Positions 49,689 to 62,069 of a stretch of 64,000 nucleotides of DNA are shown here, piece after piece. Positions within the stretch are counted from its first letter, which is position 1; each line of letters starts with the position of its first letter. The DNA is from Labyrinthula sp. Ha (Eukaryota > Sar > Bigyra > Labyrinthulida > Labyrinthulaceae): contig JAALGZ010000001.1 in the NCBI GenBank assembly GCA_015227615.1, positions 434,001-498,000 on the forward strand, read 5' to 3'. The translations under genes and the position numbers were made by a program. Below the pieces are notes generated by a model. It saw nothing but the letters and a program-made list of their open reading frames with translations. It made no database searches and was not told the DNA's origin.

Positions 49689-52515
49689 CTAAAACTTAGC
49701 CCAGTATTTGTTTGATCCCTTATAAGGTAACTCAGTGTCGTCTTCTGGAAACTCATCAAAATAATTCGCATCGTCTCTAGAATTGAGCTCTGGTATCCAT
49801 ACTGCTTTCACTTGTTTTTCCTCAATTTTTTCCCACCATTCAGCTGTATGAACTTCCCTCTGCATATCTGTTTTACCTTTTTGTTCAAACCATCTGTGCC
49901 TCTTGATTTCTTCTCCACCCAATTCGCCCATACCTAGACGCTTTCTGGGGTTTCGTTTCAATAGACTCTTAATAAAGTGCCTAACGTGAGAAGAGAACCC
50001 TTCAATGAAAGCAAAGTTCCCTTTCAAAATCCTTTCAAACACTCTTTCCTGTCCAGCACCCTGATCACCATCCTCAGAGTTATCCTCCTCCAAGTCAGCA
50101 AAAGGACTGAAACCTGCCACCATTTCATAAACTAAAATACCCAATGACCAATAGTCAGCAGCCCTATTGTGCCCTGTGTTTTGGATCGTTTCAGGGCTTA
50201 GATACTATAAAATAAAAGGAATAGATACAAACTACCTCAGGAGTACCACATAATGTAAATGTTTTTGTTGTAACTCTCTTAGCAAACCCAAAATCAACGA
50301 TTCTAATGTAGCCATCTCTATCAATAAGTAAGTTTTCAGGCTTTAAATCTCTGTACACGATCTGTCTTTTATGTAAATAAACCAATGCTGAAACCACGTT
50401 AGATGTATAAAACTTAGCCCACTGAAGCGGAATAGCTCCTCCTTGATTCTGAAGCAAAGAAAACAACTCTCCTCCTTGAATATATTCCAGCAAGAAATAT
50501 AAGCAGTTTTTAGTTTGAAATGTATTTTGCAGGCGAAGAATAAAAGGATGATCAGACCTCATCATCACCATTTTTTCGTTCATTACATTCTGGTGCTGTT
50601 TGAACTGAACAATATAAGCCTTTTGTAAAATTTTTAGGGCAAATGTTTGTTTGGAGGGAGCATGGTCAACAAGTTTAACACGACCAAACGCCCCAGTGCC
50701 CAAAGTTCGAATATGAGCCAGATCTTCCAGCTTGATTAATTTATTTCCTTGCATTGATATATCTTTTTCCTTTTTCTCTCTTAGTTCCTGCTGTTCCCTC
50801 TTACGAATATTATGATTACGCTTAAGAGTTTTTGCAACTGGTCTTAGCGCCTTAAGATGGCTCTTAACTTCAACAGCATACACCTCTACAACCTCAGTTT
50901 CGGCCATGACCTCTGCCCCAGCGTTAATGCCAGTTCTAAGTGAACTTTCTCCAAAGTGATCACCTTGAGAAAGTATGGCAACATGGGTATGCTTTGCTCG
51001 GTCTGATTGATGGTATCGTGTGACTTTTACTTGTCCACTGTTGATAATGTACAAAAAATCATTGCGAACATCTTGTGCAACAATAACATCGCCTTTACGA
51101 TATTCTTTCAGTTCAAATGCATCAACTAAACGGCGAATTACCTTATCCTTAGCGTCATTAAGGAGCTTAGTACTTTTTAACACTCTGTAGTGATCATTCT
51201 TAATCATGGTAGCTTTTACACTCCCCAAGAATCTCTTAAAGGTTTCCTTATCCAGGACGATGCAGCTGACATCAACCAGTGCTTTAATCGTAGCATTTCT
51301 AGGGGTGCCGTCTAGGAGTGACTTCTCTCCAAAATAATCCCCTGGCCCGAGGTGGTTGTCTGTAACACTTTTAGCAGCTTGCTTATCAGTTGGATCTTTC
51401 ACGAGATCTGTAACCAAAACAGATCCTCTTAACACAAAATAAAACAATTCACCAGGATCCCCCTTGTTAATGATAATCTGGCCTTGCTTAAAGTCCACTT
51501 GTTGGACACTAGTACTCAACTCTTCTAATTCTAACTCACTTTTTCCCTCCAATAAGTTAAATATTCTAAGATCTCGTTTTAGTTTTCTATATCGCTCTCC
51601 TTCCGTAAAAGCCACCACACGCCTAAGAATAAAAAATAGATGTAAGTATACCGGTAAATGTCCTTCGTCAGACAATAAACTTCCACAGATTTGCTTATCA
51701 GCGAGAGTTCGTGTTTACTGGAGCTCATCATTAGATTTGATTCCCCCCAGGACTCACCTTTCTTAACAGTAATATTATTAATTTTAACATTGAAACTGGT
51801 CACATCAACCTTACCCTTCTTCACAATAAAAAACGCTTGGACCAACTTGTCAATAACCTCTTCATCTTCGCTGGTTAAGCTAATAGGCTCCATAGCTTCA
51901 ACTATCATGGAAATATCCTGTTGATTGAGCTCATCAAAAAACTTGTTCTTCTTCAATGAGCTCTGAATAAAATCCGAATCCTCTTCATTTTTTGGAAACT
52001 TTTTTAAATCTTCAAGTTCAGAGTCGAAATCAATTTCAGATTTTGACGTCTGTAGACTATTGCTGCTTTTTAGGGAACTCCGTAGAGTTCGGTGAATGGA
52101 AAGGGTCTTAAATCTACTTCTTAAAGTTGTTCTTGTAGATTTCGTAGTTGCATTCGTGGTTCTCTTACCTAAGAAGTCTTAATAAAACCTAAGAATTACT
52201 GTGGGGTTGGAGGGGCTCGTCGAAGACTTCCTTCCTCCGAACTTGGTTTCGTTTTGCCTGGAGAAATCTCCTCATCTTAGCTTCTAAACCTGGATCATGA
52301 CTTTCCTCGACATTTGCCAAGTCTTCTTTCATTTCAATCAACGACTTCTCCCTTTTGTTCTTTTTCCCCTTTATGGTCTTTGTCATGTGGAAACTTAGAT
52401 CACGACCCGACTTCATACGCCTCATTGTTGCCCCAAAACGTTGACTAACTCCAGGAGCTTTTGACAAGGCACTTTTTGCTTTCGTTCGCATCGTTTTCAA
52501 ATTTATCTTTATCAT
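49689..52515 (-). CDS. cGMP/cyclic-nucleotide-dependent protein kinase (PKG-like)
   Basis: Exons 52515-52200, 52168-51652, 51622-50236, 50204-49689; introns of 31, 29 and 31 nt; 911 aa. A basic N-terminus is followed by three cyclic-nucleotide-binding domains. The first (about 180-275) is degenerate at the phosphate-binding cassette (GESWGESNLMMSSSKHEL). The second (FGEKSLLDGTPRNATIKA, about 368) and third (FGESSLRTGINAGAEV, about 500) look functional, the third without the Arg. The kinase domain starts near 577: LGTGAFGRVKL, ALKIL, YRDLKPENLL, DFGFAK, TLCGTPEYLSPE (intron between E and Y), DYWSLGILVYEM, then an AGC-type tail with YFDEFPEDD. The multi-domain layout matches alveolate/stramenopile PKGs. 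An alternative start at 52612 would add a 29-nt exon after a 37-nt intron and begin MSVPTIKIFL. No N-myristoylation site is visible at either start. Confidence 0.95.
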
Positions 52516-55500
52516 TTTCCCAGGAGCTGAATTGCTTAAGACTGTCCTGCAAAAATTTCAACCGATAACTTAAAGTTGGAAACAGAAATATTTTAATAGT
52601 AGGTACTGACATGTTGATAGAATGTGGAGCAAATTCTTCTGATAAACTTAGTGTATTTCATCGGCTCTTCTTCTATAACGGTAGTGGAAATCTATGTTAA
52701 TGACCCTCGAAAACTGCCCGAACTGAATCACACACGAAAGGATTTTTCACCGGGAATGCTTCCCGGTCAATTTTTCCCGAAATTGTTCTTACTTCAAAGC
52801 GGGATTCATGATCGGTACAAACCATTACCCGATGCACCATAATTACCCGGTTTAGGTTTCTTAACAAATCTGTCAAAAACACACTGCATTCTATTGGTCA
52901 AGTTTCAAATTGCCCAAAATGTAAATGCAAAACATCACAAATCCAGCAGAGAAAGAATGTTGATGAAATGGAGGGCAAGGTTGACGCCCCCAGATAGGCG
53001 GTATTTATAAAGACGCGGGGAGCATGAAAGGCACCGCGCTGTGAGGAGTGAGATATCTTCACATTTTATAATTTTTGAGCTCTGCATTAAATAATAATAT
53101 ACTCAAAACAATAGTTTAAGAAGAAGGATTCATCACTGGAAAACTTAAAAATGGATCAGGTAGTTGTGGTGGATAATATATGGTCTTTAGTTGCAAGATT
53201 CCTTCTATCGTCATGCTTCATAAATTTAAAACTTGTCAAAGGCTGAAAATAAGCAATTAAAGCAACTATAAACTAAGAATTTAAACAAACACCTGTAGAT
53301 TGGGTAGACTCTATTTCTAGAATTAGGTTTCTGGATATGGGGGTTCTTCAAACGTCAGGAATATTTTGTGTCTTATCAAAAACCTAATAACCTTACACTT
53401 TCTATACTGTTAATAAAGCCAAATTTTTGGAAATTAAGTATTTAACGCCAGGATCTTGAAAGTTATATTGCGCTTCTCCTAGACTCTTGTTCATAGGTTA
53501 TGTACACTCTTGCATTCATCTATGTGCAAGAAGTGGAAAAACTTTTATATCAATCCTCATCTTCATCTAGGGCCGAGTGGGGAGAGAGGGTCGAGTCACT
53601 GGGGCCATTTAAAAGATGTATTCCAACCCAAACTTCAAGCATTAAATTTAAGTAGAAACAGGAGTTGATTTAGTTCACTAGAATATGCAAAAGAAGATAC
53701 TTTCACATTTACCTTTTAACTCTTTCTATTTACTTGGCACCTTGTATCACGCTTCACTTTGTTCCCAGCCCCTCTACATTCCATTTAAATATGGGAAATC
53801 GCCATTCTACGCATCACTAATTCAGGTGAAGTAAGGTCAAACAACTTTCTTGGGCCATGTGACCATTTTTTTATTCACTCAGCCAATCAGAACCCGTGTG
53901 TTTTTAACACAAGTCTCAAAAAAGCTGAGTCCATAATTGTCTTCCCCAGAGTAATGATGTATGCACAAAGTATTGAGTGTCTTTGCGAAATATTAAGTTG
54001 AGATGTTTTAACGACACATAATTAGGCATCAAAAACAGAATAACCTTATGAAAAAACTATTGATAGACTTTTGTTAGTTTCTTTCATGAAACAAGTACTC
54101 CGCAATAGCCCTCATCGACACCGTATCAATATGATGTTACTGACGTCTACTCAATAATGAACTAAAGGCAGATCCCACTTGTTCAAGATTCGCACCGATC
54201 AATATTATTGCTCTCTGTGGCAAAGTATGACACAAACTTTGTACCTTGTTTTGTACTAATAAAATTACAGGTTTTCCTAAGGCCTACAACCTGCTTAGTT
54301 TTCATGTTGTTGAAGCCTAATGTTATAAGCTAAAGGAAAACTTGTGCTCCACGTTCAGAATAATCTTCCCTTTCTTGCTAAATGATTCTGAAAATAAAAG
54401 GCAACCCTAAAACTATTTGCCATAAAGATAAAAGGAAAAGATGTTGATCACCTTGAGTGAGCACTGACTTAATTAAAATCTATTTCTACACCAGCACCAG
54501 TTGTTACACCTTTGTCCCCGAAAAAAAGTTTAGTTTATTAATCTTATTTTCTGTTGTGCTGCACATACAGTGACGTAATACGCCGTCTCCTGTGGAATAG
54601 TACTTTCTCTACCTGTGCTAGACCCTCGCTTCGAAAATACAGACTTACAAGAAGAATGTAGCTAATACACCTTTAGAGTAAACAGAAGCTCCCCGATGAT
54701 ATACAACAAAAAACAACAAAAGTTTTTTCAGTTTAAACGATGGCGAAAGATTTAATAGAATATCTGGCAACGGCTATTCTAGATATGACCGTCTATTAAT
54801 TGATTTCCTTTTCGTTTTATCCCACATTCCATTGCTCATAGTTTCTCTACCTAGCACCTCAGTAGCTAATGATTTTTCATTTTTCTAAAATCCTTTTATT
54901 CTCTCGCTCCTATACCTGGTGGGGGGGGGGTTGAAAAATACTGATGGGGCTATGCAGGATAAAATTCGTTTCCTGGAGCTGGAATGTATGACTAAGACTC
55001 ATCAGCAAATTTTCAGCTTCGTTACTTTCATTGTCTTTGTATGATCCTGTACTCCCTGTCTCTGAGTAAACTTTCTATTTAAATTAAGGATTGAGTACGA
55101 AAAGCCTCTATTTGTAACAAGTTGTACCATTCAGTTGTTCTTTATGCTGATACCTATTTTTAACAATATCGAGTATGTTTATTCTAAACTTTATGTCAAT
55201 AGAGTAAAACACGTTGCTGAAGATAAGAAACTCATCTCTAATAGTTCAAATCATGATCTGGGTTTTTCATAGTATTAGCTGTTCAAGTTTAGGTGAAGAT
55301 TTTACAAAATGTAACTCTTCTTATAGGTTAACCTTTGTATACCTCCTCCGGTTTGAAGGTTTATAGTTATATTGAACTGCATCTAAATATGTGAGTGCCC
55401 TCCTAGTAGTTCAAGTTCACTGATGAAGTAACTGGGAAATGGTCCGGAGTGAGTATTTATACTACCACGATGCATGGCAGCGAATTATAGCTTCGCATAT

Positions 55501-58500
55501 ACTCTTATCATTATGAACTGGTAAGAGAAAAATGACGTTATGTTAACATTTGGAGAAATAATGACCTATGTGATCATGGTGTGAAGTGTAGGATATTTGC
55601 AAGATGAATCCTTGTAACAAGAAACCCAATCCGACAGCTTTTCTTTGACTTAACTATTGAGAACTTGGGATAGATCTTCTCCGGGATATCCTTAACAATA
55701 ACATTAAGTGCAAAAATTATTCTCTATACAGGGACATACATCTGACCTCCAAGAGAAAGAATCCATTTGCGACATAGTACCGTCAAATCAGCAGCAAAGG
55801 CCAAAAGATAATTCCGAGACTTGTAACAATTTGCAAGTTTGCAAGCAAAATTATTCTTGGCGACACCATACCACTACCTTATAAGTCATAAGGAACCTAT
55901 TACATTAATCAAAGATACCATCTGCGTTGGCGCAAAACCTATAGTCAAATCATCAAATATTAATCTATTAATCCTTGCATGATTAATTGGATATCAATTT
56001 ACGAGTGTATCAATACAAGGAGCAATAAACATCTGAATTCTTTTCCTGAATCGTAGACTATACAATGACAGGCACTTATTAATGAAGACATATAGAAACT
56101 TAGGTTAAGAGAAATGGGCGTTTGGTGCGATATAGGGTTCCTCTAATTAAAATAACTTTTTCTGCCACATGATTCTACTTAAAATATTATACTGTATCAT
56201 TTTCATGTCGGAATCGAATATGCGGCCAGATAATAAACCAATAAGACAAGGTCTCCAGTTTTTACCGATGACTTCAGATAGCTAGTTCTCGCAAGACCTT
56301 TATTTGCCAGCAATTCTTCGAAGATGATTTTGCCAGCTTCGGATCAAAGGTCAAACAAGAGTCTCATTTAAACATCACGACAAATGAAACAAGAGAACTA
56401 TAGGTATAGGCTTAAGGTGATAAGTCAAACTATAAAATCTAAGCATTGTCATAAATGGTGGGTAAACTTAGATTTTTCTCTGCCCAGAGGTACGTATCAT
56501 CTCTTCATATACGACAAAGCTTATTTTATGGTCATTAGAGAGCTCGAATCTCCCTTCAAAAAACAAGTCTGTTACTCTCAAAAATTTATTTACCTTTATT
56601 GTTCGTACGCACTTGAACTTCATGCCAGCTCCGTCGACAGAATAAAAACATACATAACACAAAAGGCCACAAATGCAGGAGCATTATTTCACTACCATAA
56701 TACTTTATTCGTTTTATATCCAAAAAACATCTAGGAATAGATATATCTATTTTGGATTTAACTTGAAGTTTCTTCTACAAATCAAAAACATAATATCATT
56801 GGTACTATGCGAATTTAAACCAAACTATGAGTATAGAAAGAAGACTTATTGTGGATATCAAGGAAGAAAACGCTACAATAACTCGAGTAAATTCACCGGT
56901 TTCGCAAACAAGATTACAAAATTTCGAGATCATACAAAACTTAGATGGGTAAATACCGAAGTGTTCCTTTCAAACCAACTATATCTTAAGATTAATTTCA
57001 TTTACCATTATGTTTAAATTTGATTTACTGCTCTCAATTTCATTTTAATCTTGTTGTGATTAGTTAAATTCAACACTATAAAAAGCTTACAAGGGGAAAT
57101 AGCCCCAGCTTCTGTTAAATCAAAAACTGAAGTCTATAAAAGAAACCTGGTGAATTACCTTAATCTCGGAAATGAAACTCTATGCTTGTTTAATGGATTT
57201 GGTAAATGCCATCGCAGCATTTGATATGCTCATCAGCTGTAGGTGATATTTTGACAGATATTACTAACATTCATATACTTGCAGAATACATGTCCAATAA
57301 GTATCAATAGTTTCAGATACCATAAATGTAGAATGAGTCCCATTCTAGTGTGGACTGTTCTTTTAACAAGAACTTGGCTAGCTCCTCCATATAAATTTAT
57401 TCTCTATCTGGTCGTGTCACGACTTACTGAAAGACTCTTTGACTTTACTTTCAGAACATAGTTTCATTTTATATGAATATTAATATTTATCACTCTATTC
57501 ATATTCCTTTTCTTTTAATATATTAAGGCTGCTAACAGGCAAAATCTCTTATAAGAGAGCATCAAAGTACCAAAGCTACTGAAACATGAATATGCATCGA
57601 ATGATAAAAATGACCAATGAAAAAGGACCAAGGAGTGGGAGACTAATTATCAGATCACCTTTAATGGAAGTAGTTTATATCTCATTTCCACTCCCCAATT
57701 GCAGAGATGGTTATATGTTTGAAATGGACATTGAGTTATCTTGTGCTTCCAAAATTATATTCTGGAACTTAGTACATATCAAAAGAGTAAATTTCAACAT
57801 GTTACCTGTCTATAATAAATAAGATACTCGCATCTATTTTCCTTAGCAAGTAAAAAGGATACAGCAACAAAAAATATTTTAACTTGAAGGGGATACTATT
57901 CAAGGCATTAACAATTTGTGTAGTAATTTGCAAACAATGATAATTCCCATATTCTAGGTAGTGCAAATATGGGCAATGATAAGAGAAGGGCGAAATTTTA
58001 CGATATCCCATAGTATAATGTTTTTAATATTTCAATTGTGAAATAAGTTGATTGCTCTTCTAACTTTAGTATACCTTAATGATCTTTTTTAGGATAGACT
58101 CACTCTTTTGGGTTCTAGAGATTATTATACTTTAATTTTGACCTAATAATAAGAAGCAACGTGTCCTTTTTGAAAAGAGGGTTTTAGAAACATGCGCCAA
58201 ATTCAAATTTAGACACTGGTTGTTGTAACCAATTAAAATTACTAAGATTATATATTCATCTAAGCTGGCTAGACTTAAAACCAGAGTTGCATAGCGACCA
58301 TACACACATATCTAATAAGTAAGACATATTTAAAAAGAAAATAATTAGAGCTGAGAGGTATTACTTATACCGTTTCACTCGCACTTTTATAATTAAACGG
58401 TTTCTCAATAATACGTACGCATCAGCTGAATACTCAAAGACTTAGATTTAGGTCAATGGCAAAGTGAATGGAGCAAATTCGGCCCATCATTTATAATTAA

Positions 58501-60351
58501 CTACTAGAAGAGAGCAGAAGAGATATTCTCTTTATTTTCGCTTACTAGTTCTTATATTTCTTCCTTTTTTCTCTATTATCATTTTAATGAAAATCCTGAT
58601 CTGTTGCTCCATCAATAGAATCTCTGAAAGTGCCCAAGGGTTTAGTTGGAAATAAAAGGACTGGTACTATAGTATTCAACTCAGTGCTTAAGTTGAATAC
58701 AAAACTAGGTTTTGCTTTCAACAGAAGTTGTAGAAGTTCTGGCCCATTTCTGGTACTAATAGTTGTGTATCATCATCCATCAAATGGTAATCTTTGACAC
58801 CGCTCTATCGGAAAGATATTTCTACCTAACAATGGGTATAAGATGGTGTAAGTAACACCTATAGAATCCCGACATTTTCTGAGTTATAACTGCGTTATTA
58901 GCTTTGTATGTGTACTTACTTGTTATGCTCTTATTCTTTTAAATCTGGGTAATTTCAGCAAATTTTTAATCATGTTACCTCAATTTAAACATAATAAATT
59001 CTACCTAAATTCTGTCCTGCTATATGTTCCTAAGAAGCATCCTACAGCTCTTGTAATCTCAGTTTTTCTTTTCTATTGGTAGCGATAAAGAGGTACATTT
59101 TTAACAAAATTTGATGTTTTACGAAAAGAATTTATTATTTTTCCTTCAGGAATCTATTCTTAATGTGATGTGAGTGTACCATTTGTGGTAAGGAATTATA
59201 ATGATTACTGTTGGATAGCAAAGTACATAAAGGAAAAATCCAAGCCATTTCGAGACTTGAGTTTAGGGCCCCCTTTCTTGGAATTTGCTTGTTGGAGTAG
59301 TATATCAAATATTGTAGGATGTTATGGATCTTTATTAGCTTATCCTGGATCTTGTTTGATTTTATCAATTAAAGCTAGACAGTTGAGTTTAGTAACGGTT
59401 CATAAGAACAATCCTTAAATGTAACATCGTGTAGTGTCGTAGAGAGAAATTATTAGTGATTAACAATCAGGGTGTCATTATAAAATGTTAGATCACCTGA
59501 AACAGTAAAATCAAATCTCAAAATATCTTGGGTTTGCTGGAACTGCTAAAATGGGCACATCATCTACACAAAGATTAATATTTTCTACCGCTTGTACTCA
59601 CTTGACCCAGGGCGGAGTAATACTCTAATAAAAAAAAATAAATTATAATTACTAGAAGGAAAAAAAAGCTTTTTTATAAGGGTTGAAGTTATTTTGGTGC
59701 TGGCTACCGCACTTCTAAAGTATAAAATGGTACGATATGATATATACAGCAGGTGTAGTCTAACATGGTTATGGCAACTAGATCATAAGTACTGTTGGTT
59801 TGAGTAAATTAAATCTAGTGAACATCTAGGAAAAATTTTTAAGACCTTAAGGTAGGTACTGGTAAGACAGTTCTGGTTTTTCTTGGGAAAAATATATTAG
59901 ATTATATCTGGTTATCGTTCACTTACATCGGGTAGCCTCATTTTTCATAGTTTTCTATAAGGTTCCTATGTATTAGTTTCACAATAATAAATGCTTGGGA
60001 TAAAAATGCTTTAGGAAAAAATCTTAACTACACTCCCTCCCTGAAACTCATTATAATATCTTGTCCTCTGGTTAAACAAAGAACTTTATTATTTCTTTTG
60101 TTTGCGGAATCTCTCTATAGTGCCCAAAATGATTGAAAACGACATGATAGATTTTCATTTTTTATTTGCCAATCCAAATGCGCCATTTCTTACCGTTAAT
60201 TCCAATTTGTTACAAAAATTATAAATCTTCAAACAAAAGAATCCTTGAATTTCGAAAGTTTGACATTAGAAGCGTCCGAAACGAAATAGATATTTTTTGC
60301 AGACATTGAAGATTTTAGAAAGAAAAAGCATTGTTAAATTTATTGAGTAAC
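52516..60351. other. 7.8-kb gene-poor region
   Basis: Upstream of the PKG gene, about 52690-52860 is less AT-rich and contains a perfect hairpin. Beyond it the sequence is AT-rich with chance frames only; the longest are about 115 codons at 56384-57017 (+, two overlapping frames) and have no domains. A G10 homopolymer lies at 54921-54930. A short Cys-rich stretch near 59166-59196 (CECTICGKEL) soon meets a stop. No RNA genes were found. Confidence 0.5.
52749..52767. promoter_or_regulatory. Perfect hairpin upstream of the PKG gene
   Basis: ACCGGGA-ATGCT-TCCCGGT, a 7-bp perfect inverted repeat with a 5-nt loop, about 235 bp upstream of the PKG start at 52515. It lies in a locally GC-richer patch that also holds two further CCCG-containing words (TTCCCGAAA, TACCCGGTT). 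It may be a binding site for a dimeric regulator; this is inference from position and symmetry only. Confidence 0.3.
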
Positions 60352-61869
60352 ATGTATCCAAACGCACCTGAGAGTTATAGTCGCTTTGATACCTTTCCTA
60401 ATTTTGGATCTTTTTTATCTGGAGAGCAGAAGCGAGATTGCAAAGACTTGTCACCTGTAGATTTGGCAAATATCGATATTGATCACCTTGGTCATATGCA
60501 GCAGCCGCAGTATATCTCGTCCATAAACACTCTTTTCCCGAATGAACAGAAAACAAAATCTGTATCCTTTAAATCTTTCAAGGAGGACGATACTCTAACA
60601 AAGCACCTTATGGCTCTCGACCTTCATTTGAATGATCTTGACACTGAGTTGAATTACTTTAAATACGATAAACCGGACTATTCCTTGTCAGGGAACGTGT
60701 CCATGACTCCGAACCCAAGGTGTAAAGCTCTTTCGCCCAGACCGCAAAGGCCGATTTCTAGAAACAAGCCGCTCAAGGTTACCATGCCCGATGGAAAAAA
60801 GGCTCTGTTGTATCAACTCGATGATGATCAGGACTCACATTTTGAACAATCACCTCTTGGACAGGATTCTCAGCAGTATGTTGGGCAGGTTTTCAGCTTA
60901 GCACAGGAACAAGCTGGATGTAGACTTTTGCAGCAGATGCTAGAGCAGGATCCACAAAAGCATTTTGCACCTATAGTCCAAGAGCTAATGAGTATGAGCT
61001 CTCTTGAGGCTTTGATCTGCCATCCATTTGGAAATTATTTATTTCAGAAGTTGACAGTTGTAGCATCAACTGAAACAAGGAAACAGATGCTGTATGCAAC
61101 TCAATCGACTCTTGTTAGTTCTTCGTTGAATTTACATGGAACGAGATCAGTGCAAAAATTTATTGAACTTGGCAATACGGAAGAGGAGCTCAGAGTACTA
61201 GAGAAAGAATTCTCGCAACCAGGTGTTATCAGGAAACTGGCAATGGATACAAATGGAAATCACGTAGTTCAGCGACTGTTGGAAACGAACTCCAAAGTCA
61301 ATGGCAGATACGCGTTTGTATTCAAACAATGTATTAATGATGCTCTTACCATCACCAAACATCGCCATGGTTGTTGTGTATACCAAAGGTGCATTAAAGC
61401 GGCTCATTATGATCGGATTATTCTGGGAAAGCTTCTTGAAAAGATAACTGCAAATGCCATAAGACTGATGCAAGACCCCTTTGCAAACTACGTTGTTCAA
61501 TATGCTTTAGAGTTTCCAGAAGTAAGACTAGCAATAGGTCGTGCCGTAAAAGGAAAAGTTTGTGAACTAGCTTGCCATAAGTTTAGTAGCAACGTTATCG
61601 AAAAGTTGGTGGAATACGATGAGCTGCTTATTAATGAAATTATTGAAAGTGTGAAGCCTATGCTTCGTGACCAATATGCTAATTATGTATTACAAAAGTG
61701 TGTTCAGGTAGGGCCCTCAGCCTTGGTGAACAAACTTGTGTCAAGACTGAAGATTGATATGCCAGAACTTGGTCAGTACAATCCTTCTTGCGCTAAAAGA
61801 ATTTCTGGGAAAGTTGTACGAAGATTTCCGGAGTTGAGAAAAGATCAAATTTTCTCTGCTTTTGCCTAA
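60352..61869 (+). CDS. Pumilio/PUF-family RNA-binding protein
   Basis: Single exon, 505 aa from the ATG at 60352; an in-frame TAG upstream rules out a longer simple start. The N-terminal third is polar and low in complexity. The Pumilio homology domain spans about residues 174-490, with eight repeats. Recognition residues can be read: R1 GCRLLQ, R2 GNYLFQ, R3 GTRSVQ, R4 GNHVVQ, R5 GCCVYQ, R6 ANYVVQ, R7 SSNVIE, R8 ANYVLQ. By the PUF code (N/Q = U, C/Q = A, S/E = G) the target is UGUA-x-AUA, the classical Pumilio element. Repeat 5 has Cys instead of Arg at the stacking position. It should repress or localise target mRNAs in the cytoplasm. A perfect UGUAUAUA lies at 62042-62049 in its own 3' flank. 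It converges on the PP2C gene (200 bp). Confidence 0.95.
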   Translation: MYPNAPESYSRFDTFPNFGSFLSGEQKRDCKDLSPVDLANIDIDHLGHMQQPQYISSINTLFPNEQKTKSVSFKSFKEDDTLTKHLMALDLHLNDLDTELNYFKYDKPDYSLSGNVSMTPNPRCKALSPRPQRPISRNKPLKVTMPDGKKALLYQLDDDQDSHFEQSPLGQDSQQYVGQVFSLAQEQAGCRLLQQMLEQDPQKHFAPIVQELMSMSSLEALICHPFGNYLFQKLTVVASTETRKQMLYATQSTLVSSSLNLHGTRSVQKFIELGNTEEELRVLEKEFSQPGVIRKLAMDTNGNHVVQRLLETNSKVNGRYAFVFKQCINDALTITKHRHGCCVYQRCIKAAHYDRIILGKLLEKITANAIRLMQDPFANYVVQYALEFPEVRLAIGRAVKGKVCELACHKFSSNVIEKLVEYDELLINEIIESVKPMLRDQYANYVLQKCVQVGPSALVNKLVSRLKIDMPELGQYNPSCAKRISGKVVRRFPELRKDQIFSAFA

Positions 61870-62041
61870 GTAGTATAAGTATGTATTATAAAACAGTTGA
61901 TTGTAAGCTAATATTTTAAGCTTTTCGAGATTATGATATGTACAAACTGATTTCATTGAAAAAGAAAAAAGTTCTCTGATTAATAATAAGAGTACAATTA
62001 CTCAAATATTCCTAAAAGAAAAAAGTCTAAACACACCTTTC

Positions 62042-62049
62042 TGTATATA
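62042..62049 (+). promoter_or_regulatory. Pumilio element UGUAUAUA in the 3' flank of the PUF gene
   Basis: Matches the UGUANAUA target predicted from the upstream protein's own repeats and lies 173 nt past its stop codon. If the 3' UTR reaches this far, the protein could bind its own mRNA. In AT-rich DNA an 8-mer like this also arises by chance. Confidence 0.3.
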
Positions 62050-62069
62050 CCATGGGCAAGATATTGTTA

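Noticed and set aside
52624-52882. Small ORFs on both strands upstream of PKG
   Set aside because: The plus frame lacks an ATG start and the two overlap antisense; composition is explained by the GC-richer promoter patch.
56384-57017. Two overlapping ~115-codon plus-strand frames
   Set aside because: Phe/Ile/Tyr/Asn-rich composition typical of AT-rich non-coding DNA, no motif, no joining intron.
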